In this document: piece after piece, positions 11,401 through 23,100 of the stretch
Layout of the letters: every line of letters begins with the position of its first letter
Position numbering within the stretch: the stretch's first letter is position 1
From: Phaeoceros laevis
Taxonomy: Eukaryota > Anthocerotophyta > Anthocerotopsida > Notothyladales
Direction: 5' to 3'
Assembly (NCBI GenBank): GCA_049999765.1
Contig: JBNGIQ010006028.1
Location: 1-63,951 of the forward strand
Length of the DNA: 63,951 nt
Translations under genes and position numbers: made by a program
The notes under the pieces: generated by a model
What the model was told of the DNA's origin: nothing
Seen by the model: the letters and a program-made list of their open reading frames with translations, nothing else
The model's database searches: none

Positions 11401-12701
11401 AACTCCTGGGGCAAGTTTCCACAAATGCCAGTGAACCAGTAAGGTTATTCCACGACAAATCAAGCGCCCGCAAATTAGGTGCTCCCACAGCACAGCCGCC
11501 TCCTGATACTGAGCAAGATACCAGAGTCTCCCTTCGGGGCTCCTCGCTGAGGTAGTTTCCAGATACATTCAGATAGAGCAGCTCTGTGCACTTCCCAATG
11601 CCAGCAGGTATCGGGCCCGTCAACCTGTTCCCCGACAAATTCAGCACCTGCATGGTATACAAGATGAGGCGGGGAAGCAAGTTAGAACCAAAACCTCGTA
11701 ACCCCAAAGGGTGCAACACAAAAACATGGCTGATGCTGTGGTCGTGGCAATCTGACCTGCAGGGTGGTGCAGTTGTTGAACAGCTCTTGCGGCATAGGTC
11801 CCGTAAGATCGTTGCAGGACAAGTCAAGAACCTGCAGATAAGAGAGTCCATCCGGAGAAGGGAAAAGCCCCAGCGGTATCTCACCGGATAGACTGTTGTT
11901 GGAGAGGTCAACCACCTGGAGCAATAACGGAATGGCATCACTAGGGATGCCGCCCGATAGGTTGTTATGCGACAGGTTGAGATAGGTGAGCTCAAGGCAT
12001 CCAGCAGTAAAGATTGCACTTGGAACAGGTCCGTCGAAGAAATTGGACGAGAGGTCAACAGACTTCAAGTTGCAGCGTGGGGTGGGTAGAGAGGAGGAAG
12101 ACGAGTTCAAGACGATGCCGTCAAAGGAACTGAGATTGCCGTGAAAGAAGTTGACAGCGAGAGAAAGATTGACGAGAGCGGGAAGGGAAGAGAAGGTGGA
12201 CGGCGGAAGGCTGCCCACCAGATTGGCACCAGCTAAATCGAGGGATGTGACTCTCCAGGTCGAGGCGGAAGCGGAAGCGGGGCGGACCAAGGAGCACAAG
12301 ACGCCATCCCAGGAGCATGGGTTATCGGAAGGAGAACCCCAGGCGGCGAGGCGCCGCAGCGGGTCACCTTGGATGGCAGCTTTGAAAGCAAGCAAAGCTT
12401 GGGCGTCGGTGGAGAGATCCGACACTGTATCCAAAAGCAGCTCCAGAGGCGCTGGGGCTCCCGAAGAGTTGGCCTGCAGGAGTGAGCGGCTGAGGCGGTA
12501 CCGATGCTGCTCCTGATGATGCAGCAGGTAGCTCGCATCCCCTGCTGGCTGTGGCTGTAGCGGCCTTGTTGGCCGTTGGACGCCGTTGCTGCTGCCGCCG
12601 ACGTACGTGGAGCAGTTGACACTCTCCTTTTCAACAGCAATGCCCATAAGCAAGAGGACAGCGAGGGCGTAGCAGACGACCCTCGGGAGTGTGCTTCCCA
12701 T
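8492..12701 (-). CDS. BRL2: BRL2/VH1-like leucine-rich-repeat receptor kinase
   Basis: A plasma-membrane receptor kinase of the BRI1 family, closest by motif to BRL2/VH1, which in Arabidopsis acts in provascular signalling. Two exons: 12701-11757 and 11647-8492, joined in phase 0 (intron 109 bp, GT-AG), about 1366 residues. Order: signal peptide (1-25); a Ser/Gln-rich insert; LRRNT cap near 96; about 20 LRRs; the family's island domain at roughly 740-815 ([20 protein letters not shown]); C-terminal cap; transmembrane segment about 954-976; kinase about 1044-1350 with [23 protein letters not shown] and [14 protein letters not shown], all intact. I chose the second ATG (12701) because it opens directly on the signal peptide; an upstream in-frame ATG lies at 12758. 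Oddities: an intron in the ectodomain although Arabidopsis BRI1-family genes are intronless as far as I know, a Pro/Lys-rich insertion of about 30 residues in the kinase, and a long N-terminal spacer. BRL1/3 is less likely because [19 protein letters not shown] and [10 protein letters not shown] match BRL2. Confidence 0.93.
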
Positions 12702-13350
12702 TTCGAGTAGCTGAAAGAGCCTGGGCAGGGCCGGGACGGTGTGCCAGCGAGCTGGCATAGCGCGACCTAATCAATGTGTTGGTGGTGGCGTCGATGCCGC
12801 TGCTGTGGTTGCCTCCTGCTGATGCTGACCCTGCAGCTCTTTCTGCTCCTGCACCTCAAGGTGGCGTCGTAACCGAGTGCCCCTACATGGCCGCTGGTAC
12901 GCCGGCCTCCATAGCGGCCCCGCCATAGCTCAGCTCGGCTCAGCCCGCTAAGCGACCGAAGGCTATATCTGCAGGCACGGTTTGATGATCTGTATAGATG
13001 CGGAGCTTGTGCCAAGACAGTGGTGACTGTCAGCGAGTTGCAAGAGAGCGTCAAAGTCGGCGCCAGAAGCAGCACATCACGGCTGGGAAGGCCTCGGTCT
13101 GGGTCTGGGGCTGGTGGAGAGCGGACGGGCAGGGCGGGGCAGGGCAGGGCAGGGCAGGGCAGCGTCAGGGCGTCAGGGTGGCGTCAGAAGGGGATACCGT
13201 GCCGTGCCGACCGAATGTTTAAGTATATTTTATCCTTGGGCTAGTCTGCTTGCTGGCTTCTGCTGGCTTCGGCTGGTTGGGCTGTCTCTCGTGATCCGCC
13301 TTTTCTATCCATACAGTGCCCCTTCCCGCCCGTCCGTCCGGCCATTAGTC
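12702..13350 (-). promoter_or_regulatory. upstream region of BRL2
   Basis: About 650 bp of GC-rich sequence upstream of the receptor gene, likely 5' untranslated region and promoter. It includes a GGGCA pentanucleotide run at about 13126-13162, followed by GCGTCAGGG repeats. A weak TATA-like ATAAAATATACTT (minus strand, near 13220) is the only core-promoter candidate. No transcription start can be fixed from sequence. Confidence 0.3.
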
Positions 13351-13899
13351 TAATAAGGCAAAGTTGGAGTTGGCGCGGTGGCGTGCGGCCATGATTCCAG
13401 GCCCGCCCGCAAGCCGATGCAGGTGTACAGTACACGGCAAAGCATCGGGGTCTCCAGTTGGCTGTGCCCGGCGGCACTTGCGCTGCATGCATGCATATGT
13501 AGACTGGTGGGCTATGTACTATGCGAAATCCAATGGTTCATCATGGAATGAGCCATTCCACCATACATGTGCTATTGCGTGTAGTCATGCGTATATCCAC
13601 GCACGCCGTGACCCGCCATTTGGTTGAGGACTACAGCCATTGGTGCAAGGTCCAGCAAGGAGCTCGTGCTGATGGTCAAAGGTATGGTCGTCGACCATGT
13701 CAATCTTTCGTTAACCAAGGATTTCAGCCTCATACCGCGAGCTGCTACCGGTGTTTACTTGGCCAAGGGAGGGGTTCCTCCTTTTATTTAGTGGAGCGGG
13801 AAACTTGTCACATTAGCTAGGCCCCGGGTCCTGGCATAGGCACAAACAAGCACATGATAGAAATGCACACAGCCATTCCCTTCCAAAGCTTTGCAATCC
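13351..13899. other. no recognisable gene
   Basis: Open frames up to about 100 codons overlap one another on the plus strand without family motifs. A GCATGCATGCATA run lies near 13486. Confidence 0.3.
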
Positions 13900-13914
13900 A
13901 AGGGGGCGAAGGCT

Positions 13915-14015
13915 ACCTCATCACGGTGGCGGTGGCGGCTATGACGGTGGCGGCTATCGCAGTGGCGGCTATGGTGGTGGCGGAAGTGGCTATGGGTGTG
14001 GGGTGGCAGTATGGT
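13915..14015 (+). pseudogene. glycine-rich protein fragment
   Basis: In one frame the sequence encodes HHGGGGGYDGGGYRSGGYGG followed by GGSGYG, the composition of the C-terminal tail of plant glycine-rich RNA-binding proteins. No RNA-recognition motif, start or stop accompanies it, and the frame is not continued by the flanks. A captured or truncated gene piece is likely; a simple GGN-repeat coincidence is possible. Confidence 0.3.
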
Positions 14016-14072
14016 GGCAATGTGGCGGTGCAGCGGCCATCGAAGCCACCGACCGATGTGCAGAGCGGCGGC

Positions 14073-14690
14073 TCCTCAAACGTGGGGGACCCCGCACCAC
14101 CAACCCAAGGTGCAGGAGACTCTAGACCAGACTCTCATCTCCAAATCAAAACACAGACCACACAAGAGTCACAATCACACGCAACAAAGGACAGTGATGC
14201 CGGCAACCTACAAACCCTTACATCCCCTTGCTCTTGGTTTAGTGCTGGGATTGATGCTTAACCCCGGCCTATCCTAAAGTTATGTTGCACCCTGCCGCCT
14301 TGCCTTTCACACTCACATTTGCAGGCAACCAAGGTCGCAAGAGCTCCTCGGCGTATAGTTCAGTGCTGTGCCAGGCGAGGGTAATGTACTCCTCAAATGT
14401 GGGAGACTCTGGTCCAACACCCTAAGGCATGGGGAGACCCTGAATCGGACAACCATCCCAAAATCAAAACAAAGACCAGACAGGGTAATCTGGCCATGGC
14501 CCTCAGGCCCCAACAACATGTAACAAAGGGCAAGGAGTCCCGCAACCTACAAACCTTTGCATCTCCTCGCTCTTGGTTCACTGCTGGGACGGTTGCTTAG
14601 TCCTAGCCTATCTTGTAGCCGAGTTGCACCCCGTTGCCTTGTCTATCATACTCACATCCGCAGGTAAGCAAGGAAGCAGGAGCTCCGGAC
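14073..14690 (+). repeat. tandem duplication of about 310 bp
   Basis: Unit 1 (about 14073-14388) and unit 2 (about 14390-14690) align along their length. Shared landmarks: CTCAAA(C/T)GTGGG at the start, CAACCTACAAACC, CTCTTGGTT(T/C)A(G/C)TGCTGGGA in the middle, and an acceptor-like CTCACAT(T/C)(T/C)GCAGG before the end. Both parts contain frames of 60-135 codons without a family match. Duplicated exons of an unrecognised gene or transposon are possible. Confidence 0.5.
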
Positions 14691-15949
14691 AAAGAACCCC
14701 ACCTCTACGCAGACATGAGACTACACAGGCAGTCGAGGACGAAAAAATACCAACCAGACAGGGCGCCTTCAAATCACCGGTCGTTGACACACCCACGATG
14801 CCACAACACACCACACAGCCTTGGGCCTCACAGGTATGTTCTCTCTATCCAGGTCGGTCTTTACCAACATCTGCCCTTCGTACGCGGAAATGGTACAGAC
14901 TCCACAATAGATACTACCTTGAAACAAATATGATACAACTGTGATACTTGATACCTCATACTTGATACAATTGTGATCCCTGTTACTTGAGCAGGGCGCA
15001 AGGGTATGCTGGAGTCTTGTTGTATGGTATGTAGAGCTATGTGTGGAGCTATGTGTGTCGATCTATGTGGGCTTCTTGACGTGACATGTGTCTGGTATGA
15101 GCGACCTGAACCTGTAGATCATGTCTCAGCATAAGTAGTTCCGTAATTGAGAGTATATTTGGATGTACCTCGGTTAAAACCATGTATGCTGCTCCTTATG
15201 GTATGGAATTCCATAGTATCGGTGGTCTAGTAGTACAATGCTGGTTAGTAAGATGCAGACATGTAGGAGATATTCGTGGGCATAGGGGAGATTCGTAAGC
15301 ATACAAGGTTGGTATTAGCTTGCTTACGGAATGTGGTGAAGGAGGAGGTACTTCGCAGCGATTCCCTTGACTAGTTTGTGCTTCCCAACACAGGTGATCC
15401 ACCACTGGAACTGGGAAGTGTGAATTAGTCAAGACAACTATGGGGAGCTATGTTTCTGAGGAGAAATGGTCGTAGTGTCACGTCTATGTAGAAGAGATTC
15501 TTCATACAAAGCTAACCCAGTTTTGTCACAACCCCATCTTCAGCGTGCCGTCCCCTCTGGTGCAAGACTGACGCCGACATGCTTATGCAGAGGGACATAG
15601 TGCATAGGGTCACTCAGCAGTCTCATCTCCACCCATCAAATAGGCCGGCCCCCGACCGGTTATGGCGTCGGCTTCTACCCAGAGGACTGTACATATGAAA
15701 GACAACAATGAAGCATGCAAGGTCGTCCAAACACATAGGAGGCACATTTAACACTTACTCATTCTTCGGCTATGCTAGTTGCTCGCAGGTCTTGGGGAAC
15801 AGCTACGCAATAGCCTACCCCCTCAGAAAATAACGTCACCCCCACCTCACCCCTCAAATCTCACAGCCAAACTCCTAAACCATTGCAATAGTTCTACAAC
15901 CCAACACTCCCCGTCGTAAGAATATTTTCACGGCCATTTTTACCCCCTC
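14691..15949. other. no recognisable gene
   Basis: No coding motif was recognised; frames are short. ATACTTGATAC repeats lie at about 14943-14980. Confidence 0.3.
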
Positions 15950-16320
15950 TTAACTTGGCTCGTCATCTACCCCTAGAATATTATTCCTTAACAAAAAGCT
16001 AAGATGAGGGGGAACCACACCACCAATTCTAAAAACTCCTCCCCTGGTCCCCTTATTCCCTCCGCACCAGCCATGATGCGGATTGAGAAGGCGGAGCCAA
16101 AGCCGTCGGCTCCACAGCACAACTTCTATGTGCTCACTACAGGCAAAAGGCCAATCGTCTATTAGTCTGGTAGGCGGTTGCCCGCCATCAATCACGGGGG
16201 TATCTTTCAGGGCGTCACCACAGAACCTGAAGCTCAGTCCCAGCCAGGAGACTGACCGCAGGTCAATCTCCGCTCCAAGTCTACTGGAAGGCAGCATACG
16301 CAAACAAGGAACCAAAAATT

Positions 16321-17188
16321 TTGCCAGACTGGGAGTTACGACCAAGACTACCTTCACCCACCGGAAAATTCATCGCTCGCTTTAGCACACTGGGGGACCA
16401 TCTGATGACGGAGATAGCAAAAAGAGCGACACTGGATGACCTCTTAGCTCTGGCCAAGGTTTCCCCCGCATGGTGTCAAGCGCTTCAGAACAAGGGCCTC
16501 ATGACTCAAGTCATCTCACGCGAAGGACTATCACGGTGTGAATTATGCAACCGTCCAATGCGATTATCACTTTGTCTAATATTACATTTCCGTTTTGGCA
16601 TAGACTTCAGATCACAAGGGCAAAATACGAGGTCCTCAAGGATCTCTTACGGGGATTCCAAGGCGGTCGCAATATTCCCACCTCAGAACAAGGGTCAAGC
16701 CAGAAGGCCGCTACAAAGACCCTTCCAACCGGGGCGGAAGCCCACATCCGTAACCAAATCAAAATTTGGCATGAAGAAGATTGGAGAGAATGGGCACAAT
16801 GGCTAGAGGCACACCAGGATCACACTTCTTCCTACCTACAGAACTTGCCAACGGATCAACTGACCAACATCGTACTAAGACTCAGGCTGGATGAGCTGGT
16901 AGGTATCCCCAACTAAACTCCTTCCATAAATTCACCAAGGACCACAGCTTCTCCCGTAGCTATATCACCAAATAGAGCCTTCCAAGATGCGGCTTGTGCA
17001 GGTCCCACATGCGATTCGCCTTACATCTAACCCTCCACTACCGCTTCCACCACACCAAGTCTCTCGAGCAAAAAGAGTTTGCCGACTACATGAGAATGCT
17101 ACAGTTCTACAGTGACTGGAACCAGGAATCTTTATCACACTATGTCAGGCAAGAGTGGTACTGGTTTACCTACAGCATTTGCTGCTAG
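16321..17188 (+). pseudogene. two F-box-like plus C-x2-C modules, frameshifted
   Basis: Module 1 starts in the frame from 16321: an F-box-like stretch (HLMTEIAKRATLDDLLALAK, then VSPAWCQAL), about 20 residues, then RCELCNRPMRLSL and ILHFRF. The frame then shifts near 16590 and continues as a charged helix-rich linker (YEVLKDLLRGFQGG onward). Module 2 opens with a clearer F-box start, LQNLPTDQLTNIVLRLRLDE (about 16834-16896), changes frame near 16900, and continues to CGLCRSHMRFALHLTLHYRF at 16986-17060 and a helical C-terminus. F-box proteins normally recruit substrates to SCF ubiquitin ligases. I do not recognise the Cys-pair/His-rich domain after the F-box. The frameshifts and one in-frame stop argue for decay, unless unrecognised introns restore the frame. 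Confidence 0.4.
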
Positions 17189-17465
17189 AGAGGACCCCAT
17201 CTGGACCATCCTCCGGCCTCTGAGGCTCGACCCGTCTAGGTCACCCTAGGTGACCATCTCAACGATACGACAATAGCGTGGGGCGAGAACGATGCCACAT
17301 GGTAAGACCAGATCCAGAGGGAAGAGGAACTCAACGGCCGCATGGACGAAGGTCTCCAAGTGTAAGCCTCCCCTGCCCACCCTCTTTCTTCCTTTCGTTC
17401 TTTCGACTATGCAAACAGGGATTCCCACTTACAAACCACTACGACTTTCCTAAAATCTAAACCCA

Positions 17466-17556
17466 CCCAAAAGGCAGCACACCCGATTCCCCACGCGGAG
17501 TCCACTATGTGTAAGTTTACCCACTACTACTCCTACTACTACTACTACTATACCAC
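17466..17556 (+). mobile_element. LINE 3'-tail copy ending in (TAC)n
   Basis: AAAAGGCAGCACACCCGATT, then CGGAGTCCAC and about ten TAC-type triplets, align with the copies at 2818-2895 and at the 3' end of the LINE at 34070-35735. It ends in the same microsatellite, which supports the TAC run as the native 3' tail of the family. Confidence 0.5.
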
Positions 17557-18568
17557 CAACGCTACCTTCCCCTCTGATGAGCACTAACCCTCCACATTTA
17601 CAGGAATCCTTAGGACTTCCACATGGAGCCAATCAGGGATCTGGACGAAGCACGATACGCCAGGGAGAAAGGAGTTCAGGGCTTCATCAACAAATGGGGC
17701 AACTGATCACCCCACCACAAAGGCAGACCGGCCTAGTTGGCATCACCTCATTTCTTTAAGGCTCCCTCGTGATGTGTTAATGCCTCTTCTGGCACTGCCG
17801 CTTATTTAATTCAGGCAGACGAAGATGTGTCTACATTGCCAATGCCAGGCCACAAGCCCTGGCAGATATGGTAGGGTAACCTAGGCTAAACGAGTCCAGA
17901 ACCATAAAGGAACGATAGGGCCTTTTTGACATACAATACCTAAACCACCCTATCAGCACGCTTTCCTCCAGGACGAGGAGTTCTGAAGATGGTCACCTCC
18001 ACGGATGCGGACGATGCCCCCAGCCCTGAGCAGAGGAGGAGTGGTAGTGGCGGAGGCAGTACCAAGAAGCTACAGTCTTGGGCAGAGATGAAGGGCAAAT
18101 ACGAGGCCCTTGTGGCCATCTTCACACACGGAGACCAAATGTCAACACCCTCGCAGTGAAATGACTTCAAGCATCGCGCAACAATTCTGTGGCAAAGTTC
18201 AAGACCATAGGCGAGCATGAGCTTGTGGAGAAAGCCAACAACCTACAGAGCATGTTTAATTGAGTTGGTAAAATCTTTGGGGAAGGTCCTGAGTGAGTCC
18301 CCCATATTTTCCTGGAAAGACATGCCAGGATATTGTAAGACATTTTGCAAAATCGGTTCTCATGCTTTCAGAACCATGCTGTGCAATTCCACGGCTCACA
18401 CTCGCCACAATCCCACAGATCAGACGCGTATAGACCACGCCCCCCTCTTTTTTCACAACCGTAACTGCGCCTTTCGGTTAAATCAAGTTGCCACCGACTC
18501 ACCCTCCGCTCCAGGCTTTCTCGTTGCCTTGGATTAGGAAGCTTCAAGGAACAGGCTAGTGAAATAGC
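17557..18568. other. no complete gene; one exon-like stretch
   Basis: From about 17995 to 18160 the plus strand reads openly as a Ser/Gly-rich then basic segment (STKKLQSWAEMKGKYEALVA) that stops at TGA. It could be an exon of the neighbouring F-box-like relics but has no independent support. Nothing else was recognised. Confidence 0.25.
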
Positions 18569-18600
18569 CACTACAAGAAAGATCCCCCACTCTCACAACA
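18569..18600 (+). mobile_element. possible CACTA terminus
   Basis: CACTACAAGAAAGATCCCCC at 18569 has the 12-base CACTACAAGAAA typical of plant CACTA ends, pointing right. A palindromic ACCGACAGGTCGGT near 18730 could be subterminal sequence. No matching inverted terminus was found to the right; it may fall in the gap at 19764-20163. The interior differs from the 35736 family. Confidence 0.35.
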
Positions 18601-18929
18601 ATCGGTAACTAGTTTCCATGCCGAGTCGCAAGTACAAACTTATTGCCAAAAACGAAACCATAACCTCAACACGGTCCCTTTTTAATTGCGCAGCATAATG
18701 CAACCTGACTGAAAAGGGACTACACAGACCGACAGGTCGGTTGGTCGGCAAAGTAGTTGAATGTATGTCAGGCGCTGTAGAGAGAGGGAGGGCTACATTA
18801 CGCCAATAAGACTTCACAATTCCAAATCGCCTCACAGCTCACCACTAGCTATCAGCGCCGAATCCTCGGAGCGCCGCAAGTGCTTACGATCGAACAAACA
18901 GACAAGCACAGCGGCCGAAGCGTGGAGGA

Positions 18930-19223
18930 ATGTCCAGACTCAAGGCAGTGTGTAGTGCGGCCTGGGAGGTGTTGGCAGTCCATTTGTTGCCTCACGACAT
19001 TGCCCGCCTGCAACTCGTAGACAAGGAGTTATGGAGCTTGTGGCAGCCCTCATCCAGGCGGACACAATACTGCGCGCTACTGAAATTGCCAACCTGCGGG
19101 AGCTGTGGCCATATCTCGGTCAACCGTTTCCATGCCAAGATGCACGACCTCACTTTCCACGAAGGAGACCTTCTGCTCAAACACTACGAAATCTTGTTAG
19201 AAAGGTTGGATGACATCAGCTAG
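18930..19223 (+). CDS. F-box-like protein with C-x2-C module (third copy)
   Basis: A 97-residue open frame. It begins with an F-box-like helix pair (LLPHDIARLQLVDKELWSLW), then about 20 residues, then the Cys-pair/His module CGSCGHISVNRFHAKMHDLT, and ends in a helical segment. The order and spacing equal those of the two modules at 16321-17188, so the three are one family. This copy is intact in frame but short for an F-box protein; it may be a single exon or a truncated gene. Its substrate and the role of the second module are unknown. It lies just right of the putative CACTA end at 18569. Confidence 0.4.
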   Translation: MSRLKAVCSAAWEVLAVHLLPHDIARLQLVDKELWSLWQPSSRRTQYCALLKLPTCGSCGHISVNRFHAKMHDLTFHEGDLLLKHYEILLERLDDIS

Positions 19224-19763
19224 ACTGACTTTGTTGTCTGCTACCGACAGACAGTCTGACTGGTAGAATGACACCACTCGAGGTGGTAGCTTCACAATCA
19301 GGAAGGATTCCAGTGACCAAAGACCAAGAATCAAGTTTTTTGTTGTTGTTAATACCTTCCCAAAACCACGCGCTGGCCTCAAATATCAGTAACACCACAT
19401 TCCAATCTTGCGCACAGGTGCTGTGGAAACAACAACTCACCGGCCAGGGAGGATGTACTAAAAACTGAAGAAGGATAACAAATTGAAGTCACTTTTTCAC
19501 TGAAAGCTCCGGCCTCAGCTTGCCGAAAACCGAAACCATGAGCCTAACAGTATCCCCACAATCGTGAGAAGTTTGCAACCAGCAAAAGACCAAAACTCAA
19601 TGCAAGGTTCTACAAATACCGAGCACACCGTTTCTAGGACTGGTATTCACCAAGAATCATAACTCCATCACACGAACTGCCTGCGATGCTTCTCAGCGTT
19701 TTAGTAACTCAAAACTACGAATGCCCCTGCCCCCAGACAAACTCAACTACACCTCCCCTACCC
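19224..19763. other. no recognisable gene
   Basis: No frame exceeds about 75 codons and no motif was seen. The stretch ends at an assembly gap. Confidence 0.3.
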
Positions 19764-20163
19764 NNNNNNNNNNNNNNNNNNNNNNNNNNNNNNNNNNNNN
19801 NNNNNNNNNNNNNNNNNNNNNNNNNNNNNNNNNNNNNNNNNNNNNNNNNNNNNNNNNNNNNNNNNNNNNNNNNNNNNNNNNNNNNNNNNNNNNNNNNNNN
19901 NNNNNNNNNNNNNNNNNNNNNNNNNNNNNNNNNNNNNNNNNNNNNNNNNNNNNNNNNNNNNNNNNNNNNNNNNNNNNNNNNNNNNNNNNNNNNNNNNNNN
20001 NNNNNNNNNNNNNNNNNNNNNNNNNNNNNNNNNNNNNNNNNNNNNNNNNNNNNNNNNNNNNNNNNNNNNNNNNNNNNNNNNNNNNNNNNNNNNNNNNNNN
20101 NNNNNNNNNNNNNNNNNNNNNNNNNNNNNNNNNNNNNNNNNNNNNNNNNNNNNNNNNNNNNNN
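19764..20163. other. assembly gap (400 N)
   Basis: Exactly 400 undetermined bases. Open frames spanning it are artefacts. Flanking sequence on both sides is C-rich (CTACACCTCCCCTACCC before, CCCCCACACAGATC after). Confidence 0.99.
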
Positions 20164-23100
20164 CCCCCACACAGATCATATCTCATCAATCCCCTCAGAC
20201 TGCCTCCACACAACCCCCTTTTTTATCACACCTCACTACCACAAGTATTCTATTGTACCCCAAAGGATGGACACCGCCTCTGATCACAACATGACTACAA
20301 CCTCACTCCACTAGTACGTACCAACTCTAAACCCTAACACAACAAGGATACCACTCCTTTGCCCAATTCAGGAACCCAACCGGGGCAAACCCATCTCACA
20401 ATGACATTTCAGAACCATCCTACCCGGCTACACACAACCAGCCCAAATAAATAAACGAACCAAAGGACACAAAGACCACATGACAAGGGCCACATCGGGA
20501 CACATAGATCATCTTCAAGTTTACTAATCTTACAATCTGCACATCCATCACGACTAGCCCGGCATTTCACGGGACTCACCAGACATCCCGCGTCAATCAC
20601 TCACACATATGTACAGATCGGTCACATACACTTGCCACATCATCCACCACCAGGATAACAAACCAGTACACAAGTCGGTGAAGGGGTGGCCTTGAGTATT
20701 GTGGCCTCTGCTTGTCTGCATCCGAAAGAATGCAATGGTCTAGGAGTCGAAGAGTGAACTGCGTGAGAAGAGGTTACTGAGCAGCTGAAGGGTTTGGGCC
20801 ATTGTGTTCCCCGACATCGTGTTATAGGTTACAAAGTGAAGATACCTTTCATGTTTGTCATGGATTTGTCATGACAAGAAAGGCTTCTAGCTTTACAGTA
20901 AGGTCATTGTCCTACTTGTGCAAGTGGAGCTACGAGAGGGGAGCTTTCTGAAGACGACACCTTCAAACCTACGAGGGATTGGCTTTCACATGAGTTTGCT
21001 TCAACTAGCGGAGCGTTGGGTCCTGGGATGTCTGAAAGTTCCAAGCAGGCCACCCAGCCCTTATGGCGAAGGATTGGTCTAAGGTTGTTTTCTTGAGTGT
21101 GCAGGGCAGAAACTGATAGCAACCTGCGAGTGTGCGTGCAAGTTGGATAAATTGATGCGCTCCCGTGCTAAGGCATCTGGTAGTGGACATGGGATTTGGG
21201 GTTCATCCTCGGGGGCCATAGTGTTAGAGCATTATTTGGCAGAGCACATTTTAGGGTGTTGATTGCAATAACTGGCAAAGGCTTATCCGATAGCAGTTTT
21301 GTTGGGGGAGCTCCAGCCATAGGTAGCTATAGTTGGAAGGATTTCTCCCTTGGCCCCGCATAAACCGTGGGGGCAAGGGAGTTTGCTGGCTTCAAGGCTT
21401 ACATATAGCCGATTGCCTGATGTATTGGATGGCGAGTATTCACAAGGCGGTAGCCAGTTCTATCTCTTGTTCTGTCATCCCTTGCACTGGGTCAACGATT
21501 TCTAGAGAGCTGATTGGAAGCGTGTTGGGCGTTGGTGGTGTCAACGAGTTGGGCATTTGGGTTTTCATAGCGTACCAATTGGCCAAGGAATCGTGAGAGC
21601 CTACAGCCAGCATTCCCTTTGTAAGGCTGATTGGAATGGTCGGGTGGTGATCAATTGTATAGGGAAGGATTACTCTATGGATGGATCGTCACCAAACCTC
21701 TTGACCTTAAAACGTAGAATGATGCTTGGGTTTGAGTGTGAAAGTAAAAAAAATGAAGCCAATACAGCCTTCTTACCGGTTGTATGTAGACCCGAGTCCT
21801 ATTCCAATGGTTTTCTTTTTGAAAAACAGAGGCGCCTAAATCAAAGATACCTACTCGTCGTGGCTATGTACATTTGCTGAGAAAGTGACTGTTGACTGTA
21901 GTGGTTTCAAGGGCATGGATACAATGGTGTTGGCTCTGTGAGGCAGCATTGAAACTATGGCATTGGAAAATCAAGGGTTGTCTGCTAAGAAGTTATTGTG
22001 ACCGGGATGCAGGCCTTAAGCAAAACATATGGTAAGAGAGGACAGCTGAGCATCTAGACCGATGCATTGTGGACTCGAAATGGTGTGCATCTGCACAGTA
22101 TGGGTTGATACGATGGTTGGCTTGAAACAAAAATACAGTGAGCTAGACGGAAGAGAGCCTAAAAACACATAAGGTACCGATGGCAAAATCCTGGTGAAGA
22201 CACTGAAAACAAAAATCAGACAAAAGGCAGCAAGTGTGAGAAAGGTGCAGACATGAGGCATTGTAGGAAAAACAGAAACGGGAAAGAAAATTCAGCAGAC
22301 GGTCGGCGGTCAACAACATGCTTGTGCATTTGATGAATGATGCATGGTGTAGTGGAAGAGTAAAGAGGTAGAAGATATGTGAGAACAACACACATGAGTG
22401 GACGAGATTATGGGGCTTGACAGCTGTCGGGACCAGGGAGCCTGAGAGGTAGAGGGCGCTGCAGCAGAAGAAATTGTAGACCGAGCTGCCCAGGAAAATC
22501 CTTGCAATGTTGTGCCAAGTGACCTTGTCTGGGAAGCCTGCTAGAAGTTAGAGTTTGCCAAGGGAGGCAGAAAAGGGGCATGACAAGAATCACAGTCCTT
22601 AGGGAAATATTTGATGGAACGATCAACGGTCGACAGCATGATTATGCATGTGATGAATGATGCACAAAAGGTCATAGCTGCAGGATGAGAGGGCCTTGAA
22701 GAGCAAGTGTCCGGAGGCTTGACAACTTTCTGTAGATGGTCCTTGACTCGGTATACTTTTGAAAAAGGGAAGCAAAGAGATCGATAGCCGGTGATGTACA
22801 TAAAAGCATACCAGTGATTTTGTTGCTAGCAAATCTATGACAGAAATAGAAAGTAGCTGGGAGGGAGTTTGAAAGCAGGGAGACCACAGCAGTAGGTCCA
22901 GTTACATGGCAACTTTATGGCTGCTGGAGCGAAAATACGAGACATCATCTGACTAGAGGAAGAGAGGTAAGGGAGCTCCCGACCCCCGGGCTTGAGCCGC
23001 CCAGGCTTGAGCTTGAGGAAGTATCGGAAAAAGACGAACAATGGATGTTGGAAACCATCAGTCTGCTGGCAGGTGCGCTCCCAACTGCTATAGATGCCGG

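Noticed and set aside
19686-20314. Long open frames across the N run
   Set aside because: They exist only because undetermined bases contain no stop codons. The same applies to frames across 30163-30262.
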